Part shown: one piece after another, positions 7,803-15,787 of the stretch
Position numbering within the stretch: the first letter of the stretch is position 1
Layout: each line of letters opens with the position of its first letter
Assembly (NCBI RefSeq): GCF_902497555.1
Contig: NZ_CABVGP010000003.1
Coordinates: 1,364,001-1,428,000, forward strand
Reading direction: 5' to 3'
Length of the DNA: 64,000 nucleotides
From: Amycolatopsis camponoti
GTDB lineage: Bacteria > Actinomycetota > Actinomycetes > Mycobacteriales > Pseudonocardiaceae
The notes under the pieces: model-generated
The model's database searches: none
Told to the model about the DNA's origin: nothing
The model's input: the letters and a program-made list of their open reading frames with translations, nothing else
Position numbers and translations under genes: made by a program

Positions 7803-8348
7803 TCACCCGATTGCCGGAAGCTCACCCCCGCGCAGCCGGCCCCGGGTCCGCCGCCAGGCCAGCACGACCAGCACGACGAGCCCGATCAACGGCAGCGTGC
7901 TGATCGCCCAGCTCAAGCCCATCGGTGGCCCCGGTTGTTCGAGCACCGGCAGAGCGCGCAGGTCGCCGGTGCCGGACCCGGCCGGACCGTTGACCGTGAA
8001 GCGGAACGTCCATTCCCCCGGCCGCGGCATCGAGCGGACGTCGAGCCCCCACACGTCGAGCTTGCGCGGGTGCCGGACCAGCGGCTGCGTGCGGTTCTTC
8101 CCGCCCTCCGGGTTGATCATCGTGAGCGTGCCGGACTTGTCCTCGATCCCGCCGTCGGGGATGAACGTGAAGTCCAGCGACTGCATGGCTTTCAGCGGCC
8201 AGGTGCTGAACCCGATCGTCATCCCGTACGGCCCGGCCTGGACGTGCTCGGTGTGCACGATGTTGACCGGCTCGTAGGCGTTCGCCGGTGCCGCGGTGGC
8301 GAACAGCAGCCCGGCGACGGCGGCTAAGGCCAGAAGTGTCTTACGCAT
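7803..8348 (-). CDS. exported protein with C-terminal membrane anchor, last gene of a putative metal-related operon
   Basis: A 181-residue protein with a Sec signal peptide (about 1-24, ending ANA before YEPVN), an extracytoplasmic domain and one C-terminal membrane helix (about 147-166) followed by a basic tail. No catalytic motif is visible. It overlaps the upstream multi-helix membrane gene by 8 nt, so it is translated with it. By its position it is probably an outer-face subunit of the same complex. I do not recognise the domain. Confidence 0.7.
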   Translation of the reverse strand: MRKTLLALAAVAGLLFATAAPANAYEPVNIVHTEHVQAGPYGMTIGFSTWPLKAMQSLDFTFIPDGGIEDKSGTLTMINPEGGKNRTQPLVRHPRKLDVWGLDVRSMPRPGEWTFRFTVNGPAGSGTGDLRALPVLEQPGPPMGLSWAISTLPLIGLVVLVVLAWRRTRGRLRGGELPAIG

Positions 8349-9483
8349 CAGCGGTTTCCCCCTTCTTCGCGGGCGCCAGCAGACAGAGCATCCCGCCGAA
8401 CCGCCACCCGGCGAACCCGCCGAGCAGCCCGAGCAGGCCGCTGAACACGGCCGTCGTCGCCAGGTACCAGGCCGGCGGCAGGTGCGCGCCGGTGTAGAGC
8501 AGGAAGCGCTGGACCGGCAGGCTCAGCCCGATCAGCAGCCCGGCGATCCCGCCCGCGACCACGGACACGCGGCCCGCGGACCACCCCCGGCGACGGCCGG
8601 CGAGGTAGGCCAGCTCCATCAGCGCGGCCACCGGCAGCAACGCCATCGGCGTCAGCGACGGCATTTCCGGCACCCCGGAGATCGCGTCGCGCATCGGCAG
8701 GCCGACGAGGTCCGCGTAGGCCTGGGCCGCCCACGGCGAGAACCACCAGAAGACCGCCTGCACGGCCGCGACCATCGCCGCGGTGCCGACCGCGCCGCCC
8801 GGCCGGCGCAGGAACCCGGCGCCGACCGTGACGAGCAGCACCGCCATCATCGAGCAGCCGATCGCGACGGCGTCGGCGTAGTCGTCGGGTACCTGCTGCA
8901 GCCCGAGCGCCAGCACCGGCCCGAACGTTAGCAGCACGGTCAGCGAAGCCAGCGTGCCGAGCCGGCCCCACCGGTGCTCCCGCGCCGCGGCGAACACCGC
9001 GGTCGTGCCGATCAGCGACACCGTGATCGACAGCAGCAACCCGATGTGCGGCGGCGAGTCGATGACCGCGTCGAAGCCGTAGAGCCCGTGCCACCACTGG
9101 TCCCACAGGCCGTACAGCAGGAACGTCGCCGCGCCGACCCCCGAAACGAGGTAGCCCAGCGGCGCCGCGAACGTCTTGCCGAACACGTTGACGACGCGCC
9201 CGCCGATCCGCGGGTCGACTTCGCGGCCCGCGCGGCGCGCCGCCGTCGTCAGCAGCACGACGGCGAGGCTCGCCAGGCCGACGACCGCGCTGCCCGCGTA
9301 CAGGAACAGGTGCGGCAGCGTGAAGAACGTGTCCGGCCCGACGTCGCTGTGCCACTGGATGTCCCAGGTCAGCCCGACCAGTGACAGCAGTGACCCCCCG
9401 AGCACGACGTTCGCGGGCAGCAAGCCCGTTCGCGCCGGTTTCGCGACCGCGGTCGTCCTGACCCCGGATGCGGTGAGATCCAT
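8341..9483 (-). CDS. polytopic membrane protein with duplicated WDxxWH...PH motif
   Basis: A 380-residue integral membrane protein with about nine or ten hydrophobic segments. Two related stretches stand out: W40-D-x-x-W44-H45 ... D51 ... P57-H58 and W127-D-x-x-W131-H132 ... D138 ... P145-H146. These look like an internal duplication that could place four histidines near the membrane surface. The ATG at 9483 follows GGGTCGGGGG. It sits in a four-gene operon with exported histidine-rich proteins, so a role in copper or another metal is a fair inference, but the family is not one I can name. Confidence 0.7.
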   Translation of the reverse strand: MDLTASGVRTTAVAKPARTGLLPANVVLGGSLLSLVGLTWDIQWHSDVGPDTFFTLPHLFLYAGSAVVGLASLAVVLLTTAARRAGREVDPRIGGRVVNVFGKTFAAPLGYLVSGVGAATFLLYGLWDQWWHGLYGFDAVIDSPPHIGLLLSITVSLIGTTAVFAAAREHRWGRLGTLASLTVLLTFGPVLALGLQQVPDDYADAVAIGCSMMAVLLVTVGAGFLRRPGGAVGTAAMVAAVQAVFWWFSPWAAQAYADLVGLPMRDAISGVPEMPSLTPMALLPVAALMELAYLAGRRRGWSAGRVSVVAGGIAGLLIGLSLPVQRFLLYTGAHLPPAWYLATTAVFSGLLGLLGGFAGWRFGGMLCLLAPAKKGETADA

Positions 9484-9497
9484 TCCCCCGACCCTTT

Positions 9498-9890
9498 CTA
9501 CTTGACGAGCAACGGAAAAACGACTTGGGCGGGCCCGCCGGGCCCGTGCAGGGACACCGTGATCTCCCACTGCCCGGACATCGGCAGCCCGACGCCGGTG
9601 GCGCGGAACCGGCCGGAACCGTCCGGCACGGCGAGCACCGGCGCGAACGCGTGCCCCATCTGCGCCATGACCGGCTCGACCGACACGCTGTCGGGCGCGG
9701 GTCCGGTGACGGCCACCGCGAACGTGTTGCCGCCGATGCGCGGTGGGTCGGCGGAGAACTGGACCGTGTAGGGCCCGGAAACCGCTTGCTGCGTCGTGGC
9801 CTTGGCGTCGCCGGCCGGCCAGAGCAGCCAGGCGACACCGGCCACGACCACCAGCGCGACGACCGCGATCAGCACCTTGGGGCGTTTCAT
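9498..9890 (-). CDS. FixH/YtkA-like exported domain protein
   Basis: A 130-residue protein with an N-terminal membrane anchor or signal (about 5-25) and a compact beta-rich domain. The domain contains EPVMAQMGHAFAPV, then the ending GQWEITVSLHGPGGPAQVVF typical of FixH/YtkA-like domains. MxxMGHxF is the kind of Met/His site seen in copper-handling proteins. Its ATG overlaps the stop of the preceding gene (ATGA). Confidence 0.7.
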   Translation of the reverse strand: MKRPKVLIAVVALVVVAGVAWLLWPAGDAKATTQQAVSGPYTVQFSADPPRIGGNTFAVAVTGPAPDSVSVEPVMAQMGHAFAPVLAVPDGSGRFRATGVGLPMSGQWEITVSLHGPGGPAQVVFPLLVK

Positions 9891-11284
9891 CGTCCGGCTC
9901 CTGTCGTCGGGACGTCGACCACGGCGGGGATGGTGAGCACGCGGTAGCCGCGTTCGGCCTGCAGCCAGATCCGGTACCGGCCGGGCGCGGCGAAGGTGTA
10001 GGTGAAGCCGACGTCCGGCCCGTACGCGGCGACGGTCTCGTCGGGGCGGTCGACCTGGCCCGCGACGGGCGGGATCATCGCGTGGACGTGCGCCCAGGTC
10101 GGTGCCTTCGCGGCGCTCTCGCCGACCGGCCCGTCGATCGGGCCCGCGATGATCAGGTGGCCGAGCATCCCCAGCCACGGCTGGAGGTCCTGGGTCTTGA
10201 AGTGCGCGGTGACGGTCGTCGGCGTGCCTGGGGTGATCGTGAGGTCGACCGGGGTGCCGTCGACCGTCCGCGGTCCGGCGCCGGCCGGCTCGGGCGCGGG
10301 CACGGCGGTGCCGGCCAGGTCCACAGTGGACCGGAGGAGCTGCGTCCCGCCGCCGCGCCGGACGAGCTCCGCGGCGACGGCGTACGTGCCCGCCTCCGGA
10401 TCGGCGACGGCGACGCGGTAGTCGCCGGGGGCGACCCGCACCGGGTGCAGGTGGCTCAGCCGGCCGGACGGCGACACCAGCACCAGGTGCACGAGCGCGT
10501 TGTCGTGGACGAGCAGGTCGTCGACCGGGCGGCCGGTGGCGCCGTCGGTGAGGCTCAGCCGCAGGCCACCGGGCTCCGCGCGCGCCGCGAGGTTCACCGG
10601 CGGCCGCGTGTAGTCCATTGTGGACAACTGCGCGTTGGCGTACGGGTCGGTGACGTTGTCGTACGTCGGGTCGAGCTGGCTGCCGGGCGCGGGCGGCGGG
10701 GGAGTGTTCGCCGACAGCAGGGCGCCGGTGACGGCGACGGCGAGCGCGGCGACCACGCCGCCGGCCGGGATCAGCGCGAAGGCGGTTCGTCTCGCCCGCA
10801 TGCCGACCACGAGCGCGAGCAACAGGAGCACGCCCGCGGCGACGAACCCGCCGTAAGTCGCCTTCTCCCACGGCGGCACCACCCGCGCGGGGACGATGAA
10901 CGGGATGGTCGCGGTGGTTCCGCCGCCGTCGTTCAGCGACAGCTCCCACGGCCCCGGCTTGTCGACTTGGAGATTTCCCGGGTACACGCCCGGTTCGGCG
11001 CCGAGGACGACGTCACCCCTTGACGTGACGACGCCGTCCGCGGCGACGGCCAGGTGCAGCGTCCCGGGCGCGGTGCCCTGGTGCGTCACGACGTCGACCC
11101 GCAGCGGTGACGGCGTGACGTCGACCCGGCGGATGATCACGGTCAGCTCACGCGCGCCGAGAGTCTGCGCCACCTGGACGTCGGTGCCGGACGGCGCGCC
11201 GTCGGCGTGCGCGGTCCCGCCGCCCAGTGCGATTCCCAGCACGGCCAGCAGCATCAGCAGCGCGGCTTTCGATTTGGTCCCCAT
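9887..11284 (-). CDS. exported copper-related protein (CopC/FixH-like domains)
   Basis: A 465-residue exported protein that heads the leftward operon. It has a signal peptide (1-27, ending AHA), a CopC-like beta domain (about 30-140), two membrane helices (about 145-195), and a large extracytoplasmic C-terminal part. The last part holds HDNALVHLVLVSPSGRLSHL and later GMLGHLIIAG and WAHVHAM, repeated His/Met clusters fit for copper. A TAGGTT lies 9 nt before the ATG. Four genes overlap or nearly overlap from here to 7803, so it is one transcription unit. Copper binding is an inference. Confidence 0.75.
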   Translation of the reverse strand: MGTKSKAALLMLLAVLGIALGGGTAHADGAPSGTDVQVAQTLGARELTVIIRRVDVTPSPLRVDVVTHQGTAPGTLHLAVAADGVVTSRGDVVLGAEPGVYPGNLQVDKPGPWELSLNDGGGTTATIPFIVPARVVPPWEKATYGGFVAAGVLLLLALVVGMRARRTAFALIPAGGVVAALAVAVTGALLSANTPPPPAPGSQLDPTYDNVTDPYANAQLSTMDYTRPPVNLAARAEPGGLRLSLTDGATGRPVDDLLVHDNALVHLVLVSPSGRLSHLHPVRVAPGDYRVAVADPEAGTYAVAAELVRRGGGTQLLRSTVDLAGTAVPAPEPAGAGPRTVDGTPVDLTITPGTPTTVTAHFKTQDLQPWLGMLGHLIIAGPIDGPVGESAAKAPTWAHVHAMIPPVAGQVDRPDETVAAYGPDVGFTYTFAAPGRYRIWLQAERGYRVLTIPAVVDVPTTGAGR

Positions 11285-11379
11285 CGTGGTCCGAACCTAG
11301 CGACGGCGGACCGTGGCGGGCGTCACGGCGGGGAGGGAACTCCGGTCCCCAGCGCGGGGGACCGGAGCCCCCGGGGGTC

Positions 11380-12216
11380 TCAGGGGTCAAGGAACTTCCG
11401 CAGGTGGGAGACGACTTCGTCCGGCTGCTCCTCGGGCAGGAAGTGGCCGCATTCGGCCAGGGCCGCGCCCGTGACGTCGTTCGCGTACTCCTGCCAGATC
11501 TCCAGTGTCGGCAGGGTGCCGAGCAGGCCGTTCGCGCCCCAGAGAGCGAGAAGTGGCTGGGTGACGCGCTTTCCGGCGGCGAAGTCGGCGTCGTCGAGCT
11601 CGGCGTCGTCCGGGAAGGAGGCGCGGTAGTCGTCGAAACCGGCGCGGAGGGCGCCGGGCTGGGAGAAGGCGCGGACGTACTCGGCGACGGCCTCGGGGTC
11701 GAGGCTGTGGCGCTGGTAGGTCCAGCGTTCGTAGAAGTAACCGAGGTAGGCGGCGATGTTCTGGCCGGCGAGCAGTTCCGGAAGATCGGGCTGGAGGTGG
11801 AAGAGCCAGTGCCAGTAGGCCTGCGCGACGCCGGTGTCGAGGCGCTGCCACATCGCGCGGGTGGGAGCGATGTCGAGGACGGCGACGCGTTCGACCTGGT
11901 CCGGGCGGTCGAGGGCCCAGCGGTGGGCGACGCGGCCACCGCGGTCGTGCCCGGCGACGGCGACCTTCGGGTACCCGAGGTGCTCGGCGAGGGCGGCGAT
12001 GTCGGCGGCCATCGTGCGCTTGTCGTAGCCGGTGCGGGGCTTGTCGGTGCGGCCGTAGCCGCGCAGGTCGGGGGTGATGACGGTGTGCGTCTCGGCGAGC
12101 GGCCCGACGACCCGGTGCCAGCAGTGCGACGTCTGCGGCCAGCCGTGGAGGAGGAACAGCGGCGGCCCCTCGCCGGCTTTGACGAAGTGCATCCGGATGC
12201 CGTTGACCGTGGCCAT
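11380..12216 (-). CDS. alpha/beta hydrolase, epoxide-hydrolase type
   Basis: A 278-residue alpha/beta hydrolase. The HGWP oxyanion motif is at 24-27. The nucleophile elbow GHDRGG is at 89-94, so the nucleophile is Asp91, not Ser, as in epoxide hydrolases and haloalkane dehalogenases. The catalytic His is in AECGHFLPEEQPDEV. GRTDKP and cap-domain aromatic residues also fit soluble epoxide hydrolases. ATG 12216 is chosen because CAGGTT lies 7 nt before it (leaderless pattern) and because it begins the family N-terminus; another ATG is at 12234. It is divergent from a CGNR regulator across a pair of inverted repeats. Confidence 0.85.
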   Translation of the reverse strand: MATVNGIRMHFVKAGEGPPLFLLHGWPQTSHCWHRVVGPLAETHTVITPDLRGYGRTDKPRTGYDKRTMAADIAALAEHLGYPKVAVAGHDRGGRVAHRWALDRPDQVERVAVLDIAPTRAMWQRLDTGVAQAYWHWLFHLQPDLPELLAGQNIAAYLGYFYERWTYQRHSLDPEAVAEYVRAFSQPGALRAGFDDYRASFPDDAELDDADFAAGKRVTQPLLALWGANGLLGTLPTLEIWQEYANDVTGAALAECGHFLPEEQPDEVVSHLRKFLDP

Positions 12217-12219
12217 GCT

Positions 12220-12278
12220 TTCTAACCTGTCCATGCGGTTAGAAGGTAGCGGTTCCTCTAACCGTTCGCAACGGTTAG
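12220..12278. promoter_or_regulatory. two inverted-repeat operators between hydrolase and CGNR regulator
   Basis: IR1: TTCTAACC (12220-12227) and GGTTAGAA (12237-12244). IR2: CTAACCGTT (12258-12266) and AACGGTTAG (12270-12278). The hydrolase -10 (CAGGTT on the minus strand, 12224-12229) overlaps IR1. The regulator -10 (TAGGGT, 12276-12281) overlaps IR2. This is the layout of a repressor site controlling both genes. Confidence 0.65.
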
Positions 12279-12287
12279 GGTGAAGGT

Positions 12288-12839
12288 ATGGAGTGGGCTT
12301 TCGACGGCGGACGGCCGTGCCTCGACCTGGTCAACACGCTGCGCTCCCGGTACGCCGAGGGTGTCGAGCTGCTGACCGGGCCCGAAGCGCTGGCGGAGTG
12401 GTTGTCCCTGGCGGGTTTCACGACGGGCCCGGTGCCGGTGACGGCGGGGAACGTGCTGGCGGCGAAGGCGTTGCGGGAAGCGGTGGACCGCGTCCTGCTC
12501 GCGGACGGGCTGCCGGCCGAGATGGACGTCGACCTGGTCAACAACGCGGCGGCCGCGGCGCCGGCACCCCCGCCCCGCCTGGTCACGGCGGGCGGCCGCC
12601 TCCGCCGCGAGGTCCCGGCGGCGAAGGACCCGGTGGCGGTGGCGTTCGCGGCCTTGGCGGCGGACGCGATCGACCTGGCGGCGAGCGACGCGGCGGTCCG
12701 CGTCTGCGCGGCGGACGACTGCGGGATCCGGTTCTGCGACGCTTCGCCGCGGCGGAACCGGCAGTGGTGCTCGATGGCCCGCTGCGGGAACCGGGCCAAG
12801 GCCCGCGCGCACTATGCCCGGGTCAGCGGTCGTGAGTGA
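12288..12839 (+). CDS. CGNR zinc-finger protein with ABATE domain, probable regulator
   Basis: A 183-residue protein with an N-terminal ABATE-type domain (FDGGRPCLDLVNTLRSRYAE) and a C-terminal CGNR zinc finger. The Cys residues are C145, C150, C161 and C166, with WCSMARCGNRAKARAHY. The finger is thought to bind DNA. TAGGGT lies 6 nt before the ATG, so the mRNA is probably leaderless and the promoter lies inside an inverted repeat, consistent with autoregulation. The last codons (GRE-stop) are supplied by the palindromic repeat at 12828. A second CGNR gene is at 26492. Confidence 0.85.
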   Translation: MEWAFDGGRPCLDLVNTLRSRYAEGVELLTGPEALAEWLSLAGFTTGPVPVTAGNVLAAKALREAVDRVLLADGLPAEMDVDLVNNAAAAAPAPPPRLVTAGGRLRREVPAAKDPVAVAFAALAADAIDLAASDAAVRVCAADDCGIRFCDASPRRNRQWCSMARCGNRAKARAHYARVSGRE

Positions 12840-12875
12840 GAAACAGTGTTAGAACACTGTTTCTCACTCACGACC
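12828..12875. repeat. 48-bp perfect palindrome, copy 1 of 3
   Basis: Two 23-nt arms beginning GGTCGTGAGTGAGAAACAG (12828-12850) and its exact complement (12853-12875), separated by AG. The same element recurs at 15721 and 44508. It lies between convergent genes, and both genes take their stop codon from it (TGA at 12837-12839 on the plus strand, TGA at 12868-12870 on the minus strand). It could form a strong terminator-like hairpin. Confidence 0.9.
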
Positions 12876-13734
12876 CTTGCGCCGAGCCGGGGCCGTTGCC
12901 GCCCACCAGGCGCTCGTAGACCTTCGGGTGGGCGCGGAGCCAGACGTTGAGCTTGCCGATCCACCGCATGTGCGCCGTTCGCAATCCCGCCGGGAGCGGG
13001 GTGGCGAGAGTCCGCACCACCCGGGTGAAACGCCGGAAGCGCCGCTGGTCGCGGAGAGTCCACTGGAGACCCAGGCGGTCGCGGAGTCCGGGTGGCAGCG
13101 TCGCCCGGATCAGGAACATCTGGGTCCGGGCGTGCCACCGCCACCACGAGCCGGGCAGCCACCGCACCGGCTTCGGGACGGTGTGGATCGTCTCGAAGAG
13201 CTCCTCGATCGCCGGATTCCCCGCGAAACCGGCCACCATGTCGTCGTAGTAGCGTTCGAAAGCCGCCCAGTCCGGCGGCAGATCGCGTTCGCGCACGCCG
13301 AGCAGCCGTCCGACGTCGCACATCTGCGCGTAGTACTCCTCAAGCTCCACATCGGACAGTGGGCGGCCGAAGAACTGTTGTGCGTCAACGGGAACCTTCA
13401 CCAGGGTCGCGTGCACCCAGGCGTAAGCCGCCGGGTTGAGCGCGCTGTACCGGCGTCCGTCCAGGGAACCCGTGAACGTGCGATGCAAGGCACGCAACCG
13501 TTCCGCCTCCACCCGGGCCCCGGCCGGACCGCCGTAGACGTAGATCGACAGCGACGCGCCCGTCCGCATCAGCCGCGTCCAGGGATCCGACTTGTAGTCC
13601 GAGTGGTCGCGCACCCCCGCCGCGACGACCGGGTGCGCCACCTGCAGCACCAGCACCTGCCCGGCCAGCAGCCCGTCGCGGAAGTCGCCGAAGTACTTCC
13701 ACGCCGCCGTGCCGCGGACGATCGGCCGCGCCAT
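12868..13734 (-). CDS. oxygenase MpaB family protein (DUF2236)
   Basis: A 288-residue DUF2236 protein. Family marks are LAGQVLVLQVAHPVVAAGVR, SDPWTRLMRTG, NPAAYAWVHATLVK, EYYAQMCDVG and PKPVRWLPGSW. The family includes latex-clearing protein and the mycophenolic acid oxygenase MpaB, and likely binds b-type haem; the substrate is not known here. The ATG overlaps the stop of the TetR gene (TGATG), so it is the third gene of an amidase-tetR-mpaB operon. The C-terminus runs into the palindromic repeat at 12828-12875. Confidence 0.85.
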   Translation of the reverse strand: MARPIVRGTAAWKYFGDFRDGLLAGQVLVLQVAHPVVAAGVRDHSDYKSDPWTRLMRTGASLSIYVYGGPAGARVEAERLRALHRTFTGSLDGRRYSALNPAAYAWVHATLVKVPVDAQQFFGRPLSDVELEEYYAQMCDVGRLLGVRERDLPPDWAAFERYYDDMVAGFAGNPAIEELFETIHTVPKPVRWLPGSWWRWHARTQMFLIRATLPPGLRDRLGLQWTLRDQRRFRRFTRVVRTLATPLPAGLRTAHMRWIGKLNVWLRAHPKVYERLVGGNGPGSAQGS

Positions 13735-14309
13735 CAAGCCCCGCGGAGCAGCATCATCAGCGGTTCGGCCACCGGCGTGTCCGTCTCGCCGGTCGCCAGC
13801 CGGCGCAGCTGCAGCCCGGCGATCAGCGCGACCACGGGCCCGGCCAGCCGCTGCGGCTCCGGCACGCCGACCGCCGACAGGATCGTCACGGCCAGCTCGT
13901 CGTACGCCGCGAAGCAACGTGACGACGCTTCCTGCAACTCGGGATCCCGGGCGGACTGGAGGTACAGCTCGTGCGCGCCGAGCTCGTCGGCGCCGAACGG
14001 CAGCTGCGCGATCACGTGCTCGACGACCGACGCCGCCTGCTCGACGCTGAGGCCTTCCGAGCGGTAGCCGTCGACGATCGCGCCCAGCTTCGCCGTTTCT
14101 TCTTCGACGAACAACAGCATCGCTTCGCGCAGCAACGCCGTCTGGCTGGGGAAGTGGTAGGTGAGCGTGCCGAGCGAAACGCCGGCGGCGGCCACGATCC
14201 GGCGGTTCGTCAGACCGCCGACGCCGTGCTCGCCGACGACCGTCAGCGCGCCGCGCAGGATGGCGTCCCGGGTGCTTACCAGCTTGTCTCGGGATGCCGC
14301 TCCGGCCAC
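13734..14309 (-). CDS. TetR/AcrR-family regulator
   Basis: A 191-residue TetR protein: N-terminal helix-turn-helix in the first 55 residues (TRDAILRGAL, then NRRIVAAAGVSLGTLTYHFP), and a helical ligand-binding domain after it. The GTG at 14309 has GAAGAGG 7 nt upstream and lies 34 nt inside the end of the amidase gene. It is therefore co-transcribed with the amidase. An 18-bp palindrome at 15672-15689, in front of the amidase, is a good candidate for its operator. Confidence 0.85.
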   Translation of the reverse strand: MAGAASRDKLVSTRDAILRGALTVVGEHGVGGLTNRRIVAAAGVSLGTLTYHFPSQTALLREAMLLFVEEETAKLGAIVDGYRSEGLSVEQAASVVEHVIAQLPFGADELGAHELYLQSARDPELQEASSRCFAAYDELAVTILSAVGVPEPQRLAGPVVALIAGLQLRRLATGETDTPVAEPLMMLLRGA

Positions 14310-15652
14310 CGTTCGACCTCTTCCAGTTGCGCGGCGAGCGAAACCAGCCGCTCCTCGGCGTGCGAGGGGCCGAGCAGCTGCGCGCCCAGCGGCAGCCCGT
14401 CTTCCGTCAGCCCGGCCGGGACGTTGACCCCCGGCCAGCCCAGCACGTTCCACGGCCAAGCGTACGGGCAGGCGGCGATCATGGCCTGGTCGGTCTCCCA
14501 GCCGGACAGCCCGTCGAACGTGCCGATCGGCGGCGGCGGGGTCGCGGTGGTCGGGGTCAGCAGCACGTCGACGCGGCCGAACACCGAGCCGATCCGGCGG
14601 TGCAGCCCCGGCTCCAGCGCGCGGGCGAGCCGCAGCGCGGGCCCGGCCAGCAGGCGGCCGTGGCCGGCGTTGCTGCGCGTGCGCGGGTCGAGCCCGGTGC
14701 GGTCGGGCACGCGCAGCGTCCAGTCGCGGACGCCGGTGAGCGAGCGCGGCAGGAACGTGAGGCCGATCAGCCCGTAGTCCGGCTCGACCTCGACGATCTC
14801 GTGGCCCAGCCCGGCGAGCGACTCGGCGAGCCGCCGCACGTTCGCTTCGACGACCGGGTCGAGCCGGGTCTTGGTGGCGGTGAAGGGAATCCGCGTCGAC
14901 AGCCCGATCCGCAGCCGGCCTGGTTCACGCGCCGCGGCGGTCCGGAAGGTGGTGCCGGTGTCCGCGACGACGTCCAGCAGCAGGGCGGCGTCTTCGACGG
15001 TCCGGGCGAGCGGGCCGAGCACGGTCAGGCCGTGGAACAGCTCGCTTTCGGTCGGGATCCGGCCGCGCTGGGTCTTGATGCCGACGAGCCCGGTCCACGC
15101 GGCCGGGATGCGCACCGAGCCGGCGCCGTCGGAACCGAGCGCGGCCGCGATGGCCCCCGACGCCACCGCGGCCGCGCTCCCGCCCGAAGAACCCCCGGGG
15201 GTGTGGCCGGTGTGCCACGGGTTGCGCGTCACGCCGAAGGCCGGGCCTTCGGTGAACGGCCACTGGCCCAGCTCGGGGGTGTTCGTCTTGCCGATGATGA
15301 TCGCGCCGGCCTCGCGCAGCAGCGCGACGGCGGGGGCGTCGGTGGTCGCGCACGGGAAGTCGCCGACGCAGCCGAACGACGTGGGCAGGCCGGTGAGGTC
15401 GACGTCGTCCTTGATCGCGACGGGCACGCCGAGCAGGGGTTTCCGGTCGCCGGTCCGGAGCCGCTGGTCGGCATCGGCCGCTTCGGCGAGGGCCGCGTCG
15501 TCGCGCAGGTGCCGGAACGCGTTGAGCGTGGGCTGGCTGGCGTGCGCGCGTCCGAGGGCGGTGGCGGTCAGCTCGGCGGACGTGACTTCGCCGGCGGCGA
15601 GCTGCGCGGCCTGCTGGGCGAGACCGGTGAAGTCCAGGCTCGTAGCTGTCAT
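14276..15652 (-). CDS. amidase (amidase signature family)
   Basis: A 458-residue amidase signature enzyme, which hydrolyses a carboxamide to acid and ammonia. The Ser-cisSer-Lys triad is visible: Lys81 in VAIKDDVD, Ser155 in GGSSGGSAAA and Ser179 in DGAGSVRIPA. ATG at 15652 fits the family start. It is the first gene of a leftward operon with tetR and mpaB and has a palindromic operator 20 bp upstream. The physiological amide is unknown. Confidence 0.9.
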   Translation of the reverse strand: MTATSLDFTGLAQQAAQLAAGEVTSAELTATALGRAHASQPTLNAFRHLRDDAALAEAADADQRLRTGDRKPLLGVPVAIKDDVDLTGLPTSFGCVGDFPCATTDAPAVALLREAGAIIIGKTNTPELGQWPFTEGPAFGVTRNPWHTGHTPGGSSGGSAAAVASGAIAAALGSDGAGSVRIPAAWTGLVGIKTQRGRIPTESELFHGLTVLGPLARTVEDAALLLDVVADTGTTFRTAAAREPGRLRIGLSTRIPFTATKTRLDPVVEANVRRLAESLAGLGHEIVEVEPDYGLIGLTFLPRSLTGVRDWTLRVPDRTGLDPRTRSNAGHGRLLAGPALRLARALEPGLHRRIGSVFGRVDVLLTPTTATPPPPIGTFDGLSGWETDQAMIAACPYAWPWNVLGWPGVNVPAGLTEDGLPLGAQLLGPSHAEERLVSLAAQLEEVERWPERHPETSW

Positions 15653-15671
15653 GTCGGCCCCCGGAGGTCCT

Positions 15672-15689
15672 CGTTCGTTCGAACGAACG
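15672..15689. promoter_or_regulatory. 18-bp palindromic operator, probably TetR
   Basis: CGTTCGTTCGAACGAACG is a perfect palindrome located 20 bp upstream of the amidase start. Its size and symmetry are usual for TetR operators, and the operon encodes a TetR protein. Confidence 0.65.
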
Positions 15690-15720
15690 TTACCGGATAC
15701 CCGCAGTCTTTGGCCACCCC

Positions 15721-15767
15721 GGTCGTGAGTGAGAAACAGGGTTAGAACACTGTTTCTCACTCACGAC
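15721..15767. repeat. palindromic repeat, copy 2 of 3 (one mismatch)
   Basis: The same palindrome as at 12828, with CAGGGTT instead of CAGTGTT in the left arm, so one base pair of the stem is lost. Here it lies between divergent genes (amidase leftward, deaminase homologue rightward), so it is not acting as a plain terminator. It ends 20 bp before the ATG at 15788. Confidence 0.9.
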
Positions 15768-15787
15768 GGCTGCGGCAGACTGGGCTC

